From Pseudomonas sp. GL-B-19 (GTDB lineage: Bacteria; Pseudomonadota; Gammaproteobacteria; Pseudomonadales; Pseudomonadaceae): DNA of 64,000 nt. This document shows positions 10,258 through 20,844 of the stretch, piece after piece (within the stretch, counting starts at the first letter, position 1; every line of letters starts with the position of its first letter). Made by a program: the position numbers and the translations under genes. The notes under the pieces were generated by a model. The model did not search any database and had not been told where the DNA came from. It worked only from the letters and a program-made list of their open reading frames with translations. The stretch spans positions 1 through 64,000 of the forward strand of contig NZ_JAHBDK010000012.1 in assembly GCF_019956415.1 (NCBI RefSeq). The letters run 5' to 3'.

Positions 10258-10277
10258 GGTGCGCCCCTGGGCGCACC
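10258..10277. other. Perfect hairpin 21 bp before leuB
   Basis: An 8-bp perfect stem with a CCTG loop (GGTGCGCC CCTG GGCGCACC) lies just upstream of the leuB start. There is no T-run after it. It could be a processed or attenuating structure in the leuB leader or only a barrier after the methyltransferase gene. Confidence 0.5.
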
Positions 10278-10298
10278 GACTGATGACATGAGGAAAGC

Positions 10299-11381
10299 AT
10301 GAGCAAGCAGATTCTGATTCTCCCGGGTGACGGTATTGGCCCGGAAATCATGGCCGAAGCGGTCAAGGTGCTGGAGTTGGCCAGCGACAAGTACAGCTTG
10401 GGCTTCGAGCTGAGCCACGACGTGATCGGCGGCGCGGCCATCGACAAGCACGGCGTGCCATTGGCCGACGAAACCCTGGAGCGTGCGCGCGCAGCCGACG
10501 CTGTGTTGCTGGGTGCCGTGGGCGGCCCGAAATGGGACACCATTGAGCGTGACATCCGCCCTGAGCGCGGTCTGCTGAAAATTCGTGCGCAACTGGGCCT
10601 GTTCGGCAACCTGCGTCCGGCGATCCTGTACCCGCAACTGGCCGAGGCTTCGAGCCTGAAGCCGGAAATCGTGGCCGGCCTGGACATCCTGATCGTTCGC
10701 GAACTGACCGGCGGTATCTACTTCGGCGCGCCACGCGGCACCCGTACCCTGGAAAACGGCGAGCGTCAGTCCTACGACACCCTGCCGTACAGCGAAAGCG
10801 AAATCCGCCGCATCGCCCGCGTCGGTTTCGACATGGCCATGGTCCGCGGCAAGAAACTGTGCTCGGTGGACAAGGCCAACGTGCTGGCGTCCAGCCAGCT
10901 GTGGCGTGAAATCGTCGAGGAAGTGGCCAAGGATTACCCGCAAGTCGAACTGAGCCACATGTATGTCGACAACGCCGCCATGCAACTGGTGCGTGCGCCG
11001 AAGCAGTTCGACGTGATCGTCACTGACAACATGTTCGGCGACATCCTGTCCGACCAGGCCTCGATGCTCACCGGTTCCATCGGCATGCTGCCGTCGGCGT
11101 CCCTGGACACCAACAACAAGGGCATGTACGAGCCGTGCCACGGTTCGGCGCCGGACATCGCCGGCAAGGGCATCGCCAACCCGTTGGCGACCATTTTGTC
11201 GGTGTCGATGATGCTGCGTTACAGCTTCAACCAGCAGGCTGCGGCCGATGCCATCGAGAAAGCCGTGAGCCTGGTGCTGGACCAAGGCCTGCGCACGGGC
11301 GACATTTGGTCGGCAGGTTGCACTAAAGTCGGTACGCAAGAAATGGGCGACGCAGTAGTCGCCGCGCTGCGGAATCTGTAA
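10299..11381 (+). CDS. leuB: 3-isopropylmalate dehydrogenase
   Basis: A 360-residue NAD-dependent beta-decarboxylating dehydrogenase that oxidises 3-isopropylmalate in leucine synthesis. The N-terminal [11 protein letters not shown], the substrate-binding region with Arg residues ([21 protein letters not shown]) and the metal/NAD region ([25 protein letters not shown]) are all present. GAGGAAAGC precedes the ATG. It is separated from leuCD by the methyltransferase gene and followed by a terminator-like hairpin. Confidence 0.97.
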   Translation: MSKQILILPGDGIGPEIMAEAVKVLELASDKYSLGFELSHDVIGGAAIDKHGVPLADETLERARAADAVLLGAVGGPKWDTIERDIRPERGLLKIRAQLGLFGNLRPAILYPQLAEASSLKPEIVAGLDILIVRELTGGIYFGAPRGTRTLENGERQSYDTLPYSESEIRRIARVGFDMAMVRGKKLCSVDKANVLASSQLWREIVEEVAKDYPQVELSHMYVDNAAMQLVRAPKQFDVIVTDNMFGDILSDQASMLTGSIGMLPSASLDTNNKGMYEPCHGSAPDIAGKGIANPLATILSVSMMLRYSFNQQAAADAIEKAVSLVLDQGLRTGDIWSAGCTKVGTQEMGDAVVAALRNL

Positions 11382-11387
11382 TCTCTC

Positions 11388-11432
11388 GGGCCCGCTGCCA
11401 CTTTCAACTTCGAAAGCAGCGGCCCACTTTTT
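11388..11432 (+). terminator. Terminator-like hairpin after leuB
   Basis: A ten-pair GC-rich stem (GGGCCcGCTGC with GCAGCGGCCC, one bulged base) is followed by ACTTTTT. It lies between leuB and asd and probably partly uncouples them. Confidence 0.6.
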
Positions 11433-11449
11433 AAGAAGGTGTAGTTGCG

Positions 11450-12562
11450 ATGAAACGTGTAGGTCTGATCGGTTGGCGCGGTATGGTCGGTTCCGTGCTC
11501 ATGCAGCGGATGCTGGAAGAGCAGGATTTCGATCTTATTGAGCCGGTGTTTTTCACCACTTCCAATGTCGGTGGCCAAGGCCCGTCCGTGGGCAAGGACA
11601 TTGCTCCGCTCAAGGACGCTTACAGCATTGAAGAGCTGAAAACCCTCGACGTGATTCTGACCTGCCAGGGTGGCGACTACACCAGCGAAGTATTCCCCAA
11701 GCTGCGCGAAGCCGGCTGGCAGGGTTACTGGATCGACGCCGCTTCCAGCCTGCGCATGCAGGATGACGCGGTCATCGTCCTGGACCCGGTCAACCGCAAG
11801 GTCATCGACCAGCAACTGGATGCGGGCACCAAGAACTACATCGGTGGCAACTGCACCGTCAGCCTGATGCTGATGGGCCTGGGCGGTCTGTTTGAAGCCG
11901 GTCTGGTCGAGTGGATGAGCGCCATGACTTATCAGGCGGCCTCCGGTGCCGGCGCGCAGAACATGCGTGAACTGATCAAGCAAATGGGCGCGACCCACGC
12001 TGCTGTCGCGGATCAACTGGCTGACCCGGCCAGCGCCATCCTCGACATCGACCGTCGTGTGGCCGAAGCCATGCGCAGCGAAGCGTACCCGACCGAAAAC
12101 TTCGGCGTACCGCTGGCCGGCAGCCTGATCCCGTGGATCGACAAGGAACTGCCGAACGGTCAAAGCCGCGAAGAGTGGAAGGCCCAGGCCGAGACCAACA
12201 AGATCCTCGGTCGCTTCAAGAGCCCGATCCCGGTTGACGGCATCTGCGTGCGCATCGGCGCCATGCGCTGCCACAGCCAGGCGCTGACCATCAAACTGAA
12301 CAAAGACGTGCCGATCGCCGACATCGAAGGGCTGATCAGCCAGCACAACCCTTGGGTCAAGCTGGTGCCGAACAACCGCGACATCAGCATGCAGGAGCTG
12401 AGCCCTACCAAGGTCACCGGCACCCTGAACGTGCCGGTTGGCCGTCTGCGCAAGCTGAACATGGGTTCGCAATTCGTCGGTGCCTTCACCGTCGGCGACC
12501 AACTGCTGTGGGGCGCGGCCGAACCGCTGCGTCGCATGCTGCGGATCCTGCTTGAGCGTTGA
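11450..12562 (+). CDS. asd: Aspartate-semialdehyde dehydrogenase
   Basis: A 370-residue NADP-dependent enzyme making aspartate semialdehyde for the Lys/Met/Thr branch and diaminopimelate. The N-terminal [15 protein letters not shown] binds NADP, and the catalytic Cys is in [13 protein letters not shown]. The C-terminal half has the His-containing [13 protein letters not shown]. Size and motifs fit the gammaproteobacterial form. AGAAGGTG precedes the ATG. A paralogue without the catalytic Cys lies 240 bp downstream. Confidence 0.96.
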   Translation: MKRVGLIGWRGMVGSVLMQRMLEEQDFDLIEPVFFTTSNVGGQGPSVGKDIAPLKDAYSIEELKTLDVILTCQGGDYTSEVFPKLREAGWQGYWIDAASSLRMQDDAVIVLDPVNRKVIDQQLDAGTKNYIGGNCTVSLMLMGLGGLFEAGLVEWMSAMTYQAASGAGAQNMRELIKQMGATHAAVADQLADPASAILDIDRRVAEAMRSEAYPTENFGVPLAGSLIPWIDKELPNGQSREEWKAQAETNKILGRFKSPIPVDGICVRIGAMRCHSQALTIKLNKDVPIADIEGLISQHNPWVKLVPNNRDISMQELSPTKVTGTLNVPVGRLRKLNMGSQFVGAFTVGDQLLWGAAEPLRRMLRILLER

Positions 12563-12581
12563 TCGATTGAAGCAATAAAAG

Positions 12582-12614
12582 AACCCGTGCCTTGAAAGAG
12601 GTGCGGGTTTTTTG
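12582..12614 (+). terminator. Intrinsic terminator of asd
   Basis: A short stem (AACCCG with CGGGTT) encloses CTTGAAAGAG and is followed by TTTTTT, 20 bp after the asd stop. Confidence 0.7.
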
Positions 12615-12639
12615 GTTGTTGGGGGTCTGTTAAGCCGCC

Positions 12640-12705
12640 ATCGCGAGCAAGCTCGGCTCCTACAAGTGCGACACCGATCCTGTACGAGCCGAGCTTGCTC
12701 GCGAT
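12640..12705. repeat. REPIN (AGCAAGCTCGGCTC subtype)
   Basis: The inverted arms at 12640-12663 and 12682-12705 match except for one base (CTCCTAC against GTACGAG). It lies in the gap between asd and the Usg-like gene. Confidence 0.85.
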
Positions 12706-12802
12706 GAGGCCGGCACAGACACCACAAATCCCCGGCAGAAATTGCCTGCACGCCACCCACCCGGTAAAGTGCCGCTCCCCCCGTTTCGCCTGAGGTAGAA
12801 CC

Positions 12803-13813
12803 ATGAGCCAGTCCTTTGATATCGCCGTGATCGGCGCCACCGGTACTGTCGGCGAAACGCTGGTGCAGATTCTTGAAGAACGCGACTTTCCGGTCGGCAA
12901 CCTGCACCTGCTGGCGAGCAGCGAATCGGCCGGTCATTCGGTGCCGTTTCGCGGCAAGAATGTGCGGGTGCGGGAAGTCGATGAGTTCGATTTCAGCAAA
13001 GTCCAGTTGGTGTTTTTCGCGGCTGGCCCTGCGGTGACTCTCAGTTTTGCGTCGCGCGCTAGCGCCGCCGGTTGCTCGTTGATCGACCTGTCTGGCGCTT
13101 TGCCGGTCGATCAGGCGCCGCAAGTGGTACCGGAAGCCAATGCCGAGGTGTTGGCTGGCTTGAAAAAGCCATTCCAGGTCAGCAGCCCCAGCCCGTCGGC
13201 CACCACCCTGGCCGTAGTGCTGGCGCCGTTGCTTGGGGTGATCGACCTGCAGCGGGTCAACGTGACCGCCAGCCTGGCGGTCTCCGCCCAAGGGCGCGAA
13301 GCGGTGACGGAACTGGCCCGGCAAACCGCCGAGCTGCTGAATGTGCGTCCGCTGGAGCCGACGTTCTTCGATCGGCAAATGGCCTTCAACCTGCTGGCTC
13401 AGGTCGGCAAGCCGGATGAGCAAGGCCATACGCTGCTGGAAAAACGCATGGTGCGTGAGTTGCGGCAGGTGTTGGCGCTGCCGTCATTAAAGATTTCCGT
13501 TACTTGCATTCAAGCCCCGGTGTTTTTTGGCGATAGCTTCAGTGTGACCTTGCAGTCAGCGAGTGCTGTCGACCTGGCGAAAGTCAACGCGGCGCTGGAA
13601 GATGCGCCCGGTATCGAGCTGGTCGAGGCCGGCGATTACCCGACCGCAGTGGGCGATGCGGTGGGGCAAGACGTGGTGTACGTCGGTCGGGTTCGCAGCG
13701 GTATCGACGACCTGTCGGAACTTAATGTGTGGCTGACGTCAGATAACGTACGCAAAGGCGCCGCGCTGAATGCTGTGCAGGTGGCTGAATTGTTGATAAA
13801 AGACCTGCTGTAA
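12803..13813 (+). CDS. usg: Aspartate-semialdehyde dehydrogenase paralogue, Usg-like
   Basis: A 336-residue homologue of Asd with the NADP-binding start IAVIGATGTVGETLV and the dimerisation domain. The position that holds the nucleophilic Cys in active enzymes (NxCS/T) reads SSPSPSATTL here, with Pro in place of Cys, so classical catalysis is unlikely. E. coli Usg is a comparable Asd-like protein of unknown role. The gene stands alone before fimV. GAGGTAG precedes the ATG. The assignment to the family is firm, the function is not. Confidence 0.85.
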   Translation: MSQSFDIAVIGATGTVGETLVQILEERDFPVGNLHLLASSESAGHSVPFRGKNVRVREVDEFDFSKVQLVFFAAGPAVTLSFASRASAAGCSLIDLSGALPVDQAPQVVPEANAEVLAGLKKPFQVSSPSPSATTLAVVLAPLLGVIDLQRVNVTASLAVSAQGREAVTELARQTAELLNVRPLEPTFFDRQMAFNLLAQVGKPDEQGHTLLEKRMVRELRQVLALPSLKISVTCIQAPVFFGDSFSVTLQSASAVDLAKVNAALEDAPGIELVEAGDYPTAVGDAVGQDVVYVGRVRSGIDDLSELNVWLTSDNVRKGAALNAVQVAELLIKDLL

Positions 13814-14021
13814 AAGATACTTGGCAACAATTTGCAGAATGATTCTAACCGGGCGCTATGCTTGGCCGCGGTGCTAAAGGAAAGCCACCTTGCGGGGCTT
13901 TGCGGAGCATGCAAGAAATGATCGCGCGCGATGACACGTCGACGCCGCGCGCAATGCCTGACGGCAGCGACTATCAAGACCTTCTCGCTGGCCGAGGAAT
14001 GTTTAAACAAAGGATGAGGCT

Positions 14022-16631
14022 ATGGTTCAAGTTCGCAAACTGGTGTTAGCAATTGCGGCCGCCTCGGCGCTGTCCTCCGGCATGGCACATGCCCTCGGGC
14101 TCGGGGAATTGACCCTGAAGTCGACGCTGAACCAACCCTTGGTGGCGGAAATCGAGCTGCTTGACGTCAAGGACCTTACGGTTGCCGAAGTGGTGCCGAG
14201 CCTGGCCTCGCCCGAAGACTTCGCCGCGGCCGGTGTCGACCGCCAGGCATTTCTCAATGACCTGACCTTCACACCGGTGCTCAACGCCAGTGGTAGAAGC
14301 ATCCTGCGTGTGACTTCCAGCAAACCCCTGTCCGAACCGATGGTGAAATTCCTCGTTCAAGTGATGTGGCCAAACGGTCGGCTGCTGCGCGATTACAGCG
14401 TGCTGCTCGATCCGTCCAAATTCTCGCCGCAGACTGTTGATGCGGCTACGCAGCCAGCGCCGACTCAAACCGTCACCGCCCCGGTGACCGGTGCGACTAA
14501 ACCGACTCAACACACCACCTCGCCGCGCGACACCCTGTGGGAAATCGCCGCGAAGGCGCGCAACGGTGGCTCGATTCAGCAAACCATGCTGGCCATCCAG
14601 GCGTTGAACCCGGATGCCTTTATCGACGGCAACATCAACCGCCTGAAAACCGGTCAGGTGCTGCGCCTGCCGGATCAGGCACAAACCACCAGCCTGCCAC
14701 ACCCCAAGGCAATCGCTGAAGTAGCCGCGCAAAACACCGCGTGGCGCCAGGGTCGTCGTTATGTGGCGAAACCCGGCACCGGCCAGCAACAACTCGATGC
14801 CACCAAGCGTGGTAGTGCTGACGCCGGTACTGCACAAGACTCCAAGGACAAGCTGAGCCTGGTCTCGGCCGAATCCGGCAAGGCGGGTGGCAAAGGCGCT
14901 GCGGGCGATGCCAAGAATCTGAGCAACAAGCTGGCCGTGACCCAGGAAAGCCTCGACACGACGCGTCGTGACAACGCTGAACTGAAAAGCCGCATGACTG
15001 ATCTGCAAAGTCAGGTGGACAAGCTGCAACGCCTGCTCGAGCTGAAGAACAATCAATTGGCCAAGTTGCAGGCCGAAGGTGCGGCGGGTGCACCTGCTGC
15101 AACGGCTGCTCCGGCCATATCGGCTGAGTTGGCAGCTGACCCAACGACGGCTCCGGCTGACGTAGCACCGACTCCGGCAGCACCTGCGCCAGAAGCAGCT
15201 GCCGCTCCTGCCGAACCGACAACCGAGCCGGCACCGGCTCTCTCCGACAACCAGAAATTCAACGAGCTGCTGTCCAACCCGGTGCTGTTGGGACTGATCG
15301 GTGGCGGTGCGGTGGTTCTCGCGCTCTTGCTGCTGTTGCTGGCACGTCGCCGCAAAGCTCAGCAAGAAGCCGATAAACACCTGCGCATGGCCCGTGCCTT
15401 GTCAGAAGGGCAGGATTTGTCCTTTGACAGCGACCTGTCGGATAGCAGTTTCGACGGTCTGGAAGTTCCGCCACCGAGCGCAAAATTCGCCACTGCGCCG
15501 ACCCCGGCACCTGCGCCAGCACCAGTGATTGCGCCGGTTGTAGTAACTGCGCCAATAGCTGCACCGCTGGTGTCGCCTGCAGCCGAGCCTGATGACGATG
15601 TGCTGAGCAAGGCGCAGTCGCACATCACTGCCGGTCGCCTGAACCAGGCTGCCGCGTTGCTGGAAGACGGCATCAAGCAAGAACCGCAACGCAGTGAGCT
15701 GCGTTTGAAACTGATGGAGGTTTACGGTCAGCAGGGCGATCGTGATGCGTTCGTTGGTCAGGAGCGCCAGCTGGTCGCCAACGGCGACAACTTTGCCCAG
15801 GTCGAAAAACTTAAATCGCGCTTCCCGGCTATGGCCGTGGTCGCCGCAAGTGGTCTGGCCGCAGCGGCTATCGCCGCAGAGCTGGACGCTCAGTACGTCA
15901 AAGACTTGCTGCTGGACGAGCCGCAAGCCCCGGCACCCGTCGATGACGACTTCGACAGCGCTTTCGACTTGAGCCTGGACGACCTGGAAGTCGCTTCACC
16001 GGCTGTGGTTGCGCCAGAAGCAGACGCATCGACTGAGCTGGACGAGTTTCCGCTGGATGACGATTTGAGCTTTGAATCGGTATTGCAGCAGCAAACCGAC
16101 ATCAAGGAAAACCTCGACGACCTGTCGGACTTCGATCTGGACATGGATCTGGGCGCAGATCCGTCGCCGGCCATTCTCGCCGAAGACGACTTCCTGCTGG
16201 ATCTGGACGAAGGCGTGAAGGATTTGCCTGTCGTGCCTGAAGTGCCGCAGGACGATCTGGAGCTGCCTGCCGATTTTGACCTGTCGCTGGCTGATGAAAT
16301 GGACGTGACCCCGGCCGAGCCTCGCGCCACTGAGATTCCGGACGCTTTTGAAGCTGAGCTGGATGACGTCAATGACGAGCTGGATCGTCTGTCCCAGAGC
16401 ATTGGCGAACCGAGCTTTACCGCAGAAGACGCCATGGCTTCGGCGGCTGACGAGCCGGACTTCGACTTCCTCTCTGGTACGGATGAAGTCGCTACCAAGC
16501 TCGATCTGGCCCAGGCCTACATCGACATGGGCGACAACGACGGCGCACGGGACATCCTCAATGAGGTGGTGACCGAGGGTGATGCCGGGCAGAAGAGCGA
16601 AGCCAGGGAAATGCTTTCGCGTCTGGCTTGA
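14022..16631 (+). CDS. fimV: FimV-family inner-membrane motility/polarity protein
   Basis: An 869-residue protein of the FimV/HubP type that organises the cell pole and supports type IV pilus or flagellar function. A signal peptide (AIAAASALSSGMAHA) opens it. The conserved N-terminal domain (GLGELTLKSTLNQPLVAEI) follows, then a LysM-like segment (DTLWEIAAKARNGGSIQQ) near residue 165, a coiled coil (305-350), an Ala/Pro linker, one membrane segment (LLGLIGGGAVVLALLLLLL) near residue 425, and a very acidic cytoplasmic tail rich in Asp-Asp-Leu repeats. It ends with the FimV C-terminal TPR motif (TKLDLAQAYIDMGDNDGAR). AAAGGATGAGG precedes the ATG. Confidence 0.95.
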   Translation: MVQVRKLVLAIAAASALSSGMAHALGLGELTLKSTLNQPLVAEIELLDVKDLTVAEVVPSLASPEDFAAAGVDRQAFLNDLTFTPVLNASGRSILRVTSSKPLSEPMVKFLVQVMWPNGRLLRDYSVLLDPSKFSPQTVDAATQPAPTQTVTAPVTGATKPTQHTTSPRDTLWEIAAKARNGGSIQQTMLAIQALNPDAFIDGNINRLKTGQVLRLPDQAQTTSLPHPKAIAEVAAQNTAWRQGRRYVAKPGTGQQQLDATKRGSADAGTAQDSKDKLSLVSAESGKAGGKGAAGDAKNLSNKLAVTQESLDTTRRDNAELKSRMTDLQSQVDKLQRLLELKNNQLAKLQAEGAAGAPAATAAPAISAELAADPTTAPADVAPTPAAPAPEAAAAPAEPTTEPAPALSDNQKFNELLSNPVLLGLIGGGAVVLALLLLLLARRRKAQQEADKHLRMARALSEGQDLSFDSDLSDSSFDGLEVPPPSAKFATAPTPAPAPAPVIAPVVVTAPIAAPLVSPAAEPDDDVLSKAQSHITAGRLNQAAALLEDGIKQEPQRSELRLKLMEVYGQQGDRDAFVGQERQLVANGDNFAQVEKLKSRFPAMAVVAASGLAAAAIAAELDAQYVKDLLLDEPQAPAPVDDDFDSAFDLSLDDLEVASPAVVAPEADASTELDEFPLDDDLSFESVLQQQTDIKENLDDLSDFDLDMDLGADPSPAILAEDDFLLDLDEGVKDLPVVPEVPQDDLELPADFDLSLADEMDVTPAEPRATEIPDAFEAELDDVNDELDRLSQSIGEPSFTAEDAMASAADEPDFDFLSGTDEVATKLDLAQAYIDMGDNDGARDILNEVVTEGDAGQKSEAREMLSRLA

Positions 16632-16651
16632 GTGATCAGGCAGGAGTAAAG

Positions 16652-16685
16652 AAAACGGCAGCCCATTTAGGCTGCCGTTTTTGTT
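16652..16685 (+). terminator. Intrinsic terminator of fimV
   Basis: The stem ACGGCAGCC with GGCTGCCGT is flanked by AAAA and TTTTTGTTTT, 20 bp after the fimV stop. Confidence 0.9.
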
Positions 16686-16719
16686 TTCGCGATGAGCCGG
16701 CGGTGTTGGGGCTATTGCT

Positions 16720-16781
16720 TTCGCGAGCAGGCTGCTCCCACAGGGTATGCATTTCAATGTGGAAGCGAGCCTGCTCGCGAA
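16720..16781. repeat. REPIN (GCGAGCAGGCT subtype)
   Basis: The inverted arms at 16720-16743 and 16758-16781 share TTCGCGAGCAGGCT. They differ at a few bases towards the loop. A cleaner copy of the subtype is at 25891-25974. Confidence 0.85.
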
Positions 16782-16900
16782 GAGTCCATCACATTTGACA
16801 TGGATGTTGAGGCCAATTAACAAAAGACATACGCCTCTGGCGTCCCGCTCCAGCGGCCTTATAATGCCCGCCTTTGCGCACATCAGCAGGCTGTCACCCC

Positions 16901-17755
16901 TTGGCAAATATAGATAATCCGGCTGCCGAAATGGCGGCCGATGGCTTTTTCCGGATCGCATTGGGCGTTGAATACAAAGGCTCGCGCTATCGTGGCTGGC
17001 AACGCCAGGCCAGCGGCGTGCTCACTGTGCAGGAAACCCTTGAGAAAGCCTTGTCCAAAGTCGCCGACTCACCGGTGTCGCTGCTGTGCGCCGGACGAAC
17101 GGACGCTGGTGTGCATGCGTGCGGTCAGGTGGTGCATTTCGACACTCAGGTCGAGCGTTCGATGAAGGCCTGGGTCATGGGTGCCAATATCAATTTGCCG
17201 CACGACGTCAGTGTCAGCTGGGCCAAGGTCATGCCGGCGCATTTTCATGCGCGTTTCAAGGCTATTGCCCGGCGCTACCGCTACGTGATCTACAACGATC
17301 AGATCCGGCCGGCGCACCTCAACGAAGAAATCACCTGGAATCACCGCCCGCTGGACGTTGAACGCATGGCTGAAGCGGCGCAGTACTTGGTGGGTACGCA
17401 TGATTTCAGTGCGTTCCGCGCCGGGCAGTGTCAGGCCAAGTCGCCGATCAAGGAATTGCATCACCTGCGAGTCACGCGTCACGGCAAGATGATCGTGCTG
17501 GACATCCGCGCCAGTGCGTTCCTGCACCACATGGTGCGCAACATTGCGGGCGTGCTGATGACCATCGGTACCGGCGAGCGCCCGGTGGAGTGGATGAAGG
17601 AGGTGTTGGAAAGCCGCATTCGCCGTTCCGGCGGGGTGACGGCGCATCCGTTCGGCCTGTATCTGGTGCAGGTCGAGTACCGTGATGAGTTCCAATTGCC
17701 CGAACGTTACATTGGCCCACACTTCCTGACCGGTTTCACGGAACTTGACGGCTGA
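16901..17755 (+). CDS. truA: tRNA pseudouridine(38-40) synthase
   Basis: TruA converts uridines 38-40 in the anticodon stem of many tRNAs to pseudouridine. The catalytic Asp lies in CAGRTDAGVHACGQV, and IALGVEYKGSRYRGWQ and FLHHMVRNIAGVL are the other family blocks. The start is uncertain: no strong ribosome site is present. The TTG at 16901 (284 residues, AGCAGG about ten bases before) is given, with TTG 16874 and ATG 16931 as alternatives. trpF follows 63 bp later. Confidence 0.9.
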   Translation: MANIDNPAAEMAADGFFRIALGVEYKGSRYRGWQRQASGVLTVQETLEKALSKVADSPVSLLCAGRTDAGVHACGQVVHFDTQVERSMKAWVMGANINLPHDVSVSWAKVMPAHFHARFKAIARRYRYVIYNDQIRPAHLNEEITWNHRPLDVERMAEAAQYLVGTHDFSAFRAGQCQAKSPIKELHHLRVTRHGKMIVLDIRASAFLHHMVRNIAGVLMTIGTGERPVEWMKEVLESRIRRSGGVTAHPFGLYLVQVEYRDEFQLPERYIGPHFLTGFTELDG

Positions 17756-17818
17756 CGCCCTCGAATGCATTTGTTACCATCCGGGACTTTCCCGGATTTA
17801 CCCTGAGGATTTATCGAC

Positions 17819-18442
17819 ATGTCTGCCGTTCGCAGCAAGATTTGCGGGATCACCCGCATAGAAGATGCGTTGGCGGCGGTCGAGGCCGGGGCCGATGCCA
17901 TCGGGTTTGTGTTTTACGCCAAAAGCCCCCGGGCTGTGACGTTTCAGCAGGCGCGCGACATCATCAAGGCGCTGCCGCCTTTCGTCACCACCGTGGGTTT
18001 GTTCGTCAATGCCAGTCGTTGCGAGCTGGGCGAGCTGCTCGATGCCGTGCCGCTGGATCTGTTGCAGTTCCATGGCGACGAAACGGCCGCCGAGTGTGAA
18101 GGCTGGCACCGGCCGTACATCAAGGCGCTACGGGTCAAGGCGGGTGACGACATCGCGGCAGCCTGCGATGCGTTCCCCAGCGCCAGCGGTATCCTGCTCG
18201 ACGCCTACGTTGAAGGTGTACCGGGTGGAACTGGTGAGGCATTCGACTGGTCCCTGATACCGCAAGGCTTGAGCAAGCCGATCATTCTGGCGGGCGGTTT
18301 GACCCCCGAAAACGTCGCTGGGGCGATTACCCGGGTCCGGCCTTACGCCGTGGACGTCAGCGGTGGGGTAGAAGCAAGCAAGGGCATCAAGGATCATGCA
18401 AAGATTCAGGCATTCATCAAAGCGGTACGTACCTTGATGTGA
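17819..18442 (+). CDS. trpF: Phosphoribosylanthranilate isomerase
   Basis: A 207-residue (beta/alpha)8 enzyme isomerising N-(5-phosphoribosyl)anthranilate in tryptophan synthesis. The catalytic Cys is in [12 protein letters not shown], the general-acid Asp in LLDAY, and the phosphate-binding end [11 protein letters not shown] and [12 protein letters not shown] is intact. A TGAGGATTTA site precedes the ATG. As usual in Pseudomonas it lies apart from the other trp genes, between truA and accD. Confidence 0.96.
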   Translation: MSAVRSKICGITRIEDALAAVEAGADAIGFVFYAKSPRAVTFQQARDIIKALPPFVTTVGLFVNASRCELGELLDAVPLDLLQFHGDETAAECEGWHRPYIKALRVKAGDDIAAACDAFPSASGILLDAYVEGVPGGTGEAFDWSLIPQGLSKPIILAGGLTPENVAGAITRVRPYAVDVSGGVEASKGIKDHAKIQAFIKAVRTLM

Positions 18443-18619
18443 CGGCTGGCAGACTGCCGCCGTCCACAGGCATGGCTGAGGATTTATGGGTTGTACGCAG
18501 GTCGCTTTCGCTGACCCGGCCACCCGACCAATCATCGCCACACATATGAATTTAGCTCAAGGGCATACGCGGGGCTGCGAACCAGAGCGTTCGGGCCGCC
18601 GGTACTGGAGAAAGAAAGC

Positions 18620-19540
18620 ATGAGCAACTGGTTAGTAGACAAACTGATCCCTTCGATCATGCGTTCCGAGGTCAAGAAGAGCTCGGTGCCTGAAGGTCTG
18701 TGGCACAAATGCCCATCTTGCGAGGCTGTGCTGTACCGTCCGGAGCTGGAAAAGACCCTGGATGTTTGCCCGAAGTGCAACCACCACATGCGCATCGGCG
18801 CCCGCGCCCGCATTGACATCTTCCTCGACGCTGAAGGCCGTGCCGAACTGGGCGCGGACCTGGAGCCGGTTGACCGTCTGAAATTCCGTGACGGCAAAAA
18901 GTACAAGGATCGCCTGACCGCTGCCCAGAAGCAGACCGGCGAAAAAGATGCACTGATTTCCATGAGCGGCACCTTGCTGGGTATGCCGGTGGTGGTGTCT
19001 GCGTTCGAATTCTCCTTCATGGGTGGTTCGATGGGCGCCATCGTTGGTGAGCGTTTTGTTCGCGCCGCCAACTACGCGCTGGAAAACAAATGCCCGATGA
19101 TCTGCTTTGCCGCTTCCGGTGGCGCGCGGATGCAGGAAGCCCTGATCTCCCTGATGCAAATGGCCAAGACCTCGGCGGTACTGGCGCGTCTGCGTGAAGA
19201 AGGTATTCCGTTTATTTCGGTGCTGACCGACCCGGTCTACGGCGGCGTTTCCGCCAGCCTGGCGATGCTCGGTGATGTCATCGTCGGTGAGCCAAAAGCC
19301 CTGATCGGCTTCGCTGGCCCACGTGTGATCGAGCAAACCGTGCGTGAAAAACTGCCGGAAGGCTTCCAGCGCAGTGAATTCCTGCTGGAGCACGGTGCCA
19401 TCGACATGATCATTCACCGTCAGGAACTGCGTCCGCGTCTGGGCAACCTGCTGGCGCAAATGATGGGTCTGCCGACGCCGAAATTCGTCGCTGCGCCAAT
19501 CGAACCAATCGTGGTTCCGCCGGTACCTGCGAACGTATGA
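18620..19540 (+). CDS. accD: Acetyl-CoA carboxylase carboxyltransferase beta subunit
   Basis: A 306-residue crotonase-fold subunit that with AccA transfers CO2 from carboxybiotin to acetyl-CoA, giving malonyl-CoA for fatty-acid synthesis. The N-terminal zinc ribbon is visible as [12 protein letters not shown] and VCPKCNHHM. The oxyanion-hole glycines are in [12 protein letters not shown] and SGGARMQEA. The last codon overlaps the folC start (ATGA), so the two genes are translationally coupled. Confidence 0.97.
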   Translation: MSNWLVDKLIPSIMRSEVKKSSVPEGLWHKCPSCEAVLYRPELEKTLDVCPKCNHHMRIGARARIDIFLDAEGRAELGADLEPVDRLKFRDGKKYKDRLTAAQKQTGEKDALISMSGTLLGMPVVVSAFEFSFMGGSMGAIVGERFVRAANYALENKCPMICFAASGGARMQEALISLMQMAKTSAVLARLREEGIPFISVLTDPVYGGVSASLAMLGDVIVGEPKALIGFAGPRVIEQTVREKLPEGFQRSEFLLEHGAIDMIIHRQELRPRLGNLLAQMMGLPTPKFVAAPIEPIVVPPVPANV

Positions 19541-20844
19541 CTGAGCGCACCCTTGGCGAGTGGCTCGCCTACCTTGAGCAGTTGCACCCTTCGGCCATCG
19601 ACATGGGCCTGGAGCGTTCGCAGCAGGTAGCGTCTCGCATGGGGCTGGGTAAGCCGGCGCCTAGGGTGATTACGGTCACAGGCACCAACGGCAAGGGTTC
19701 GACCTGCGCATTCGTGGCCTCGTTGCTGCGGGCGCAGGGCCTGAGCGTTGGTGTCTACAACTCTCCGCACCTGCTGCGTTACAACGAACGGGTGCAGGTC
19801 AACGGCGTCGAAGCCGCGGATGCCGAGCTGTGCAAAGCGTTCGCCGCAGTCGAGGCCGGTCGTGGCGACACGTCCCTGACGTATTTCGAAATGGGCACCC
19901 TGGCGGCGTTCTGGCTGTTTCAACAGGCCGGTCTCGATGCCGTGGTGCTGGAAGTCGGCCTTGGCGGGCGTCTGGATACGGTCAATGTGGTGGATGCCGA
20001 CATGGCGCTGGTCACCAGCATCGGCGTCGACCATGCGGATTATCTGGGTGATACCCGTGAGTCTGTAGCCTTCGAGAAGGCCGGCATCTTCCGTCAGGGA
20101 GCGCCTGCGCTCTGTGGTGATTTGAATCCTCCACAACCTCTGCTGGACAAGGCGCGAGAGCTGGCTTGCCCGTTTTTCCTGCGTGGTCGCGATTTCGACC
20201 TCGGCGTGACTGATCACAACTGGCAATGGCGCGGGCTCGACGCTCAAGGGCGAGCGGTCGAGTTGTACGATTTGCCGTTGCTCGATCTGCCTATGGAAAA
20301 CGCCGCATTGGCCCTGCAGGCCTATCTGCTGCTCGGTTTGCCTTGGGTGGACGCACAGATTATTGAAGCGCTGAAATCGACGCGGGTGGTGGGTCGTCTC
20401 GACCGCCGTCAGTTCGACTGGCAGGGCAAGCGCCTGAACCTGTTACTGGATGTGGGGCATAACCCTCATGCCGCCGAGTACCTGGCTCGCCGCTTGGCCA
20501 GTCGACCGCCGACCGGCAAGCGTCTGGCAGTGTTCGGTTTGCTGGCTGACAAGGATCTGGATGGTGTTGTCGGTGAATTGAGTGCTAGTGTCCAGCATTG
20601 GGCTGTCGCGCCGCTGGACTCGCCGCGTGCGCGCCCGGTTGCCGATTTGCAGGCTGCGTTGCAGAACCTTGGCGCGTCGGTAACGTCCTATGACAGCGTG
20701 GCGGCAGCCCTGGAAGGGCAGAGCGCGCTGGCGACGAGCGACGACGAGATACTGTTGTTCGGATCATTTTATTGTGTCGCCGAGGCCCTTGAATGGTTGG
20801 CCCGGCGCTCCACGGAGGAAGCGGCAAATGGCATTGCTGGATAA
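19537..20844 (+). CDS. folC: Bifunctional folylpolyglutamate/dihydrofolate synthase
   Basis: A 435-residue Mur-ligase-type ATP enzyme that adds glutamate to dihydropteroate and to folates. The P-loop is [14 protein letters not shown], followed by the substrate loop [15 protein letters not shown] and the C-terminal [13 protein letters not shown]. It starts inside the accD stop and ends 17 bp into the next gene, so accD-folC-SPOR protein form one operon. Confidence 0.96.
   Translation: MTERTLGEWLAYLEQLHPSAIDMGLERSQQVASRMGLGKPAPRVITVTGTNGKGSTCAFVASLLRAQGLSVGVYNSPHLLRYNERVQVNGVEAADAELCKAFAAVEAGRGDTSLTYFEMGTLAAFWLFQQAGLDAVVLEVGLGGRLDTVNVVDADMALVTSIGVDHADYLGDTRESVAFEKAGIFRQGAPALCGDLNPPQPLLDKARELACPFFLRGRDFDLGVTDHNWQWRGLDAQGRAVELYDLPLLDLPMENAALALQAYLLLGLPWVDAQIIEALKSTRVVGRLDRRQFDWQGKRLNLLLDVGHNPHAAEYLARRLASRPPTGKRLAVFGLLADKDLDGVVGELSASVQHWAVAPLDSPRARPVADLQAALQNLGASVTSYDSVAAALEGQSALATSDDEILLFGSFYCVAEALEWLARRSTEEAANGIAG

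Noticed and set aside
11219..13429. 736-residue minus-strand frame across leuB, asd and usg
   Set aside because: Antisense of three core genes; His/Gln/Arg-rich composition is typical of shadow frames.
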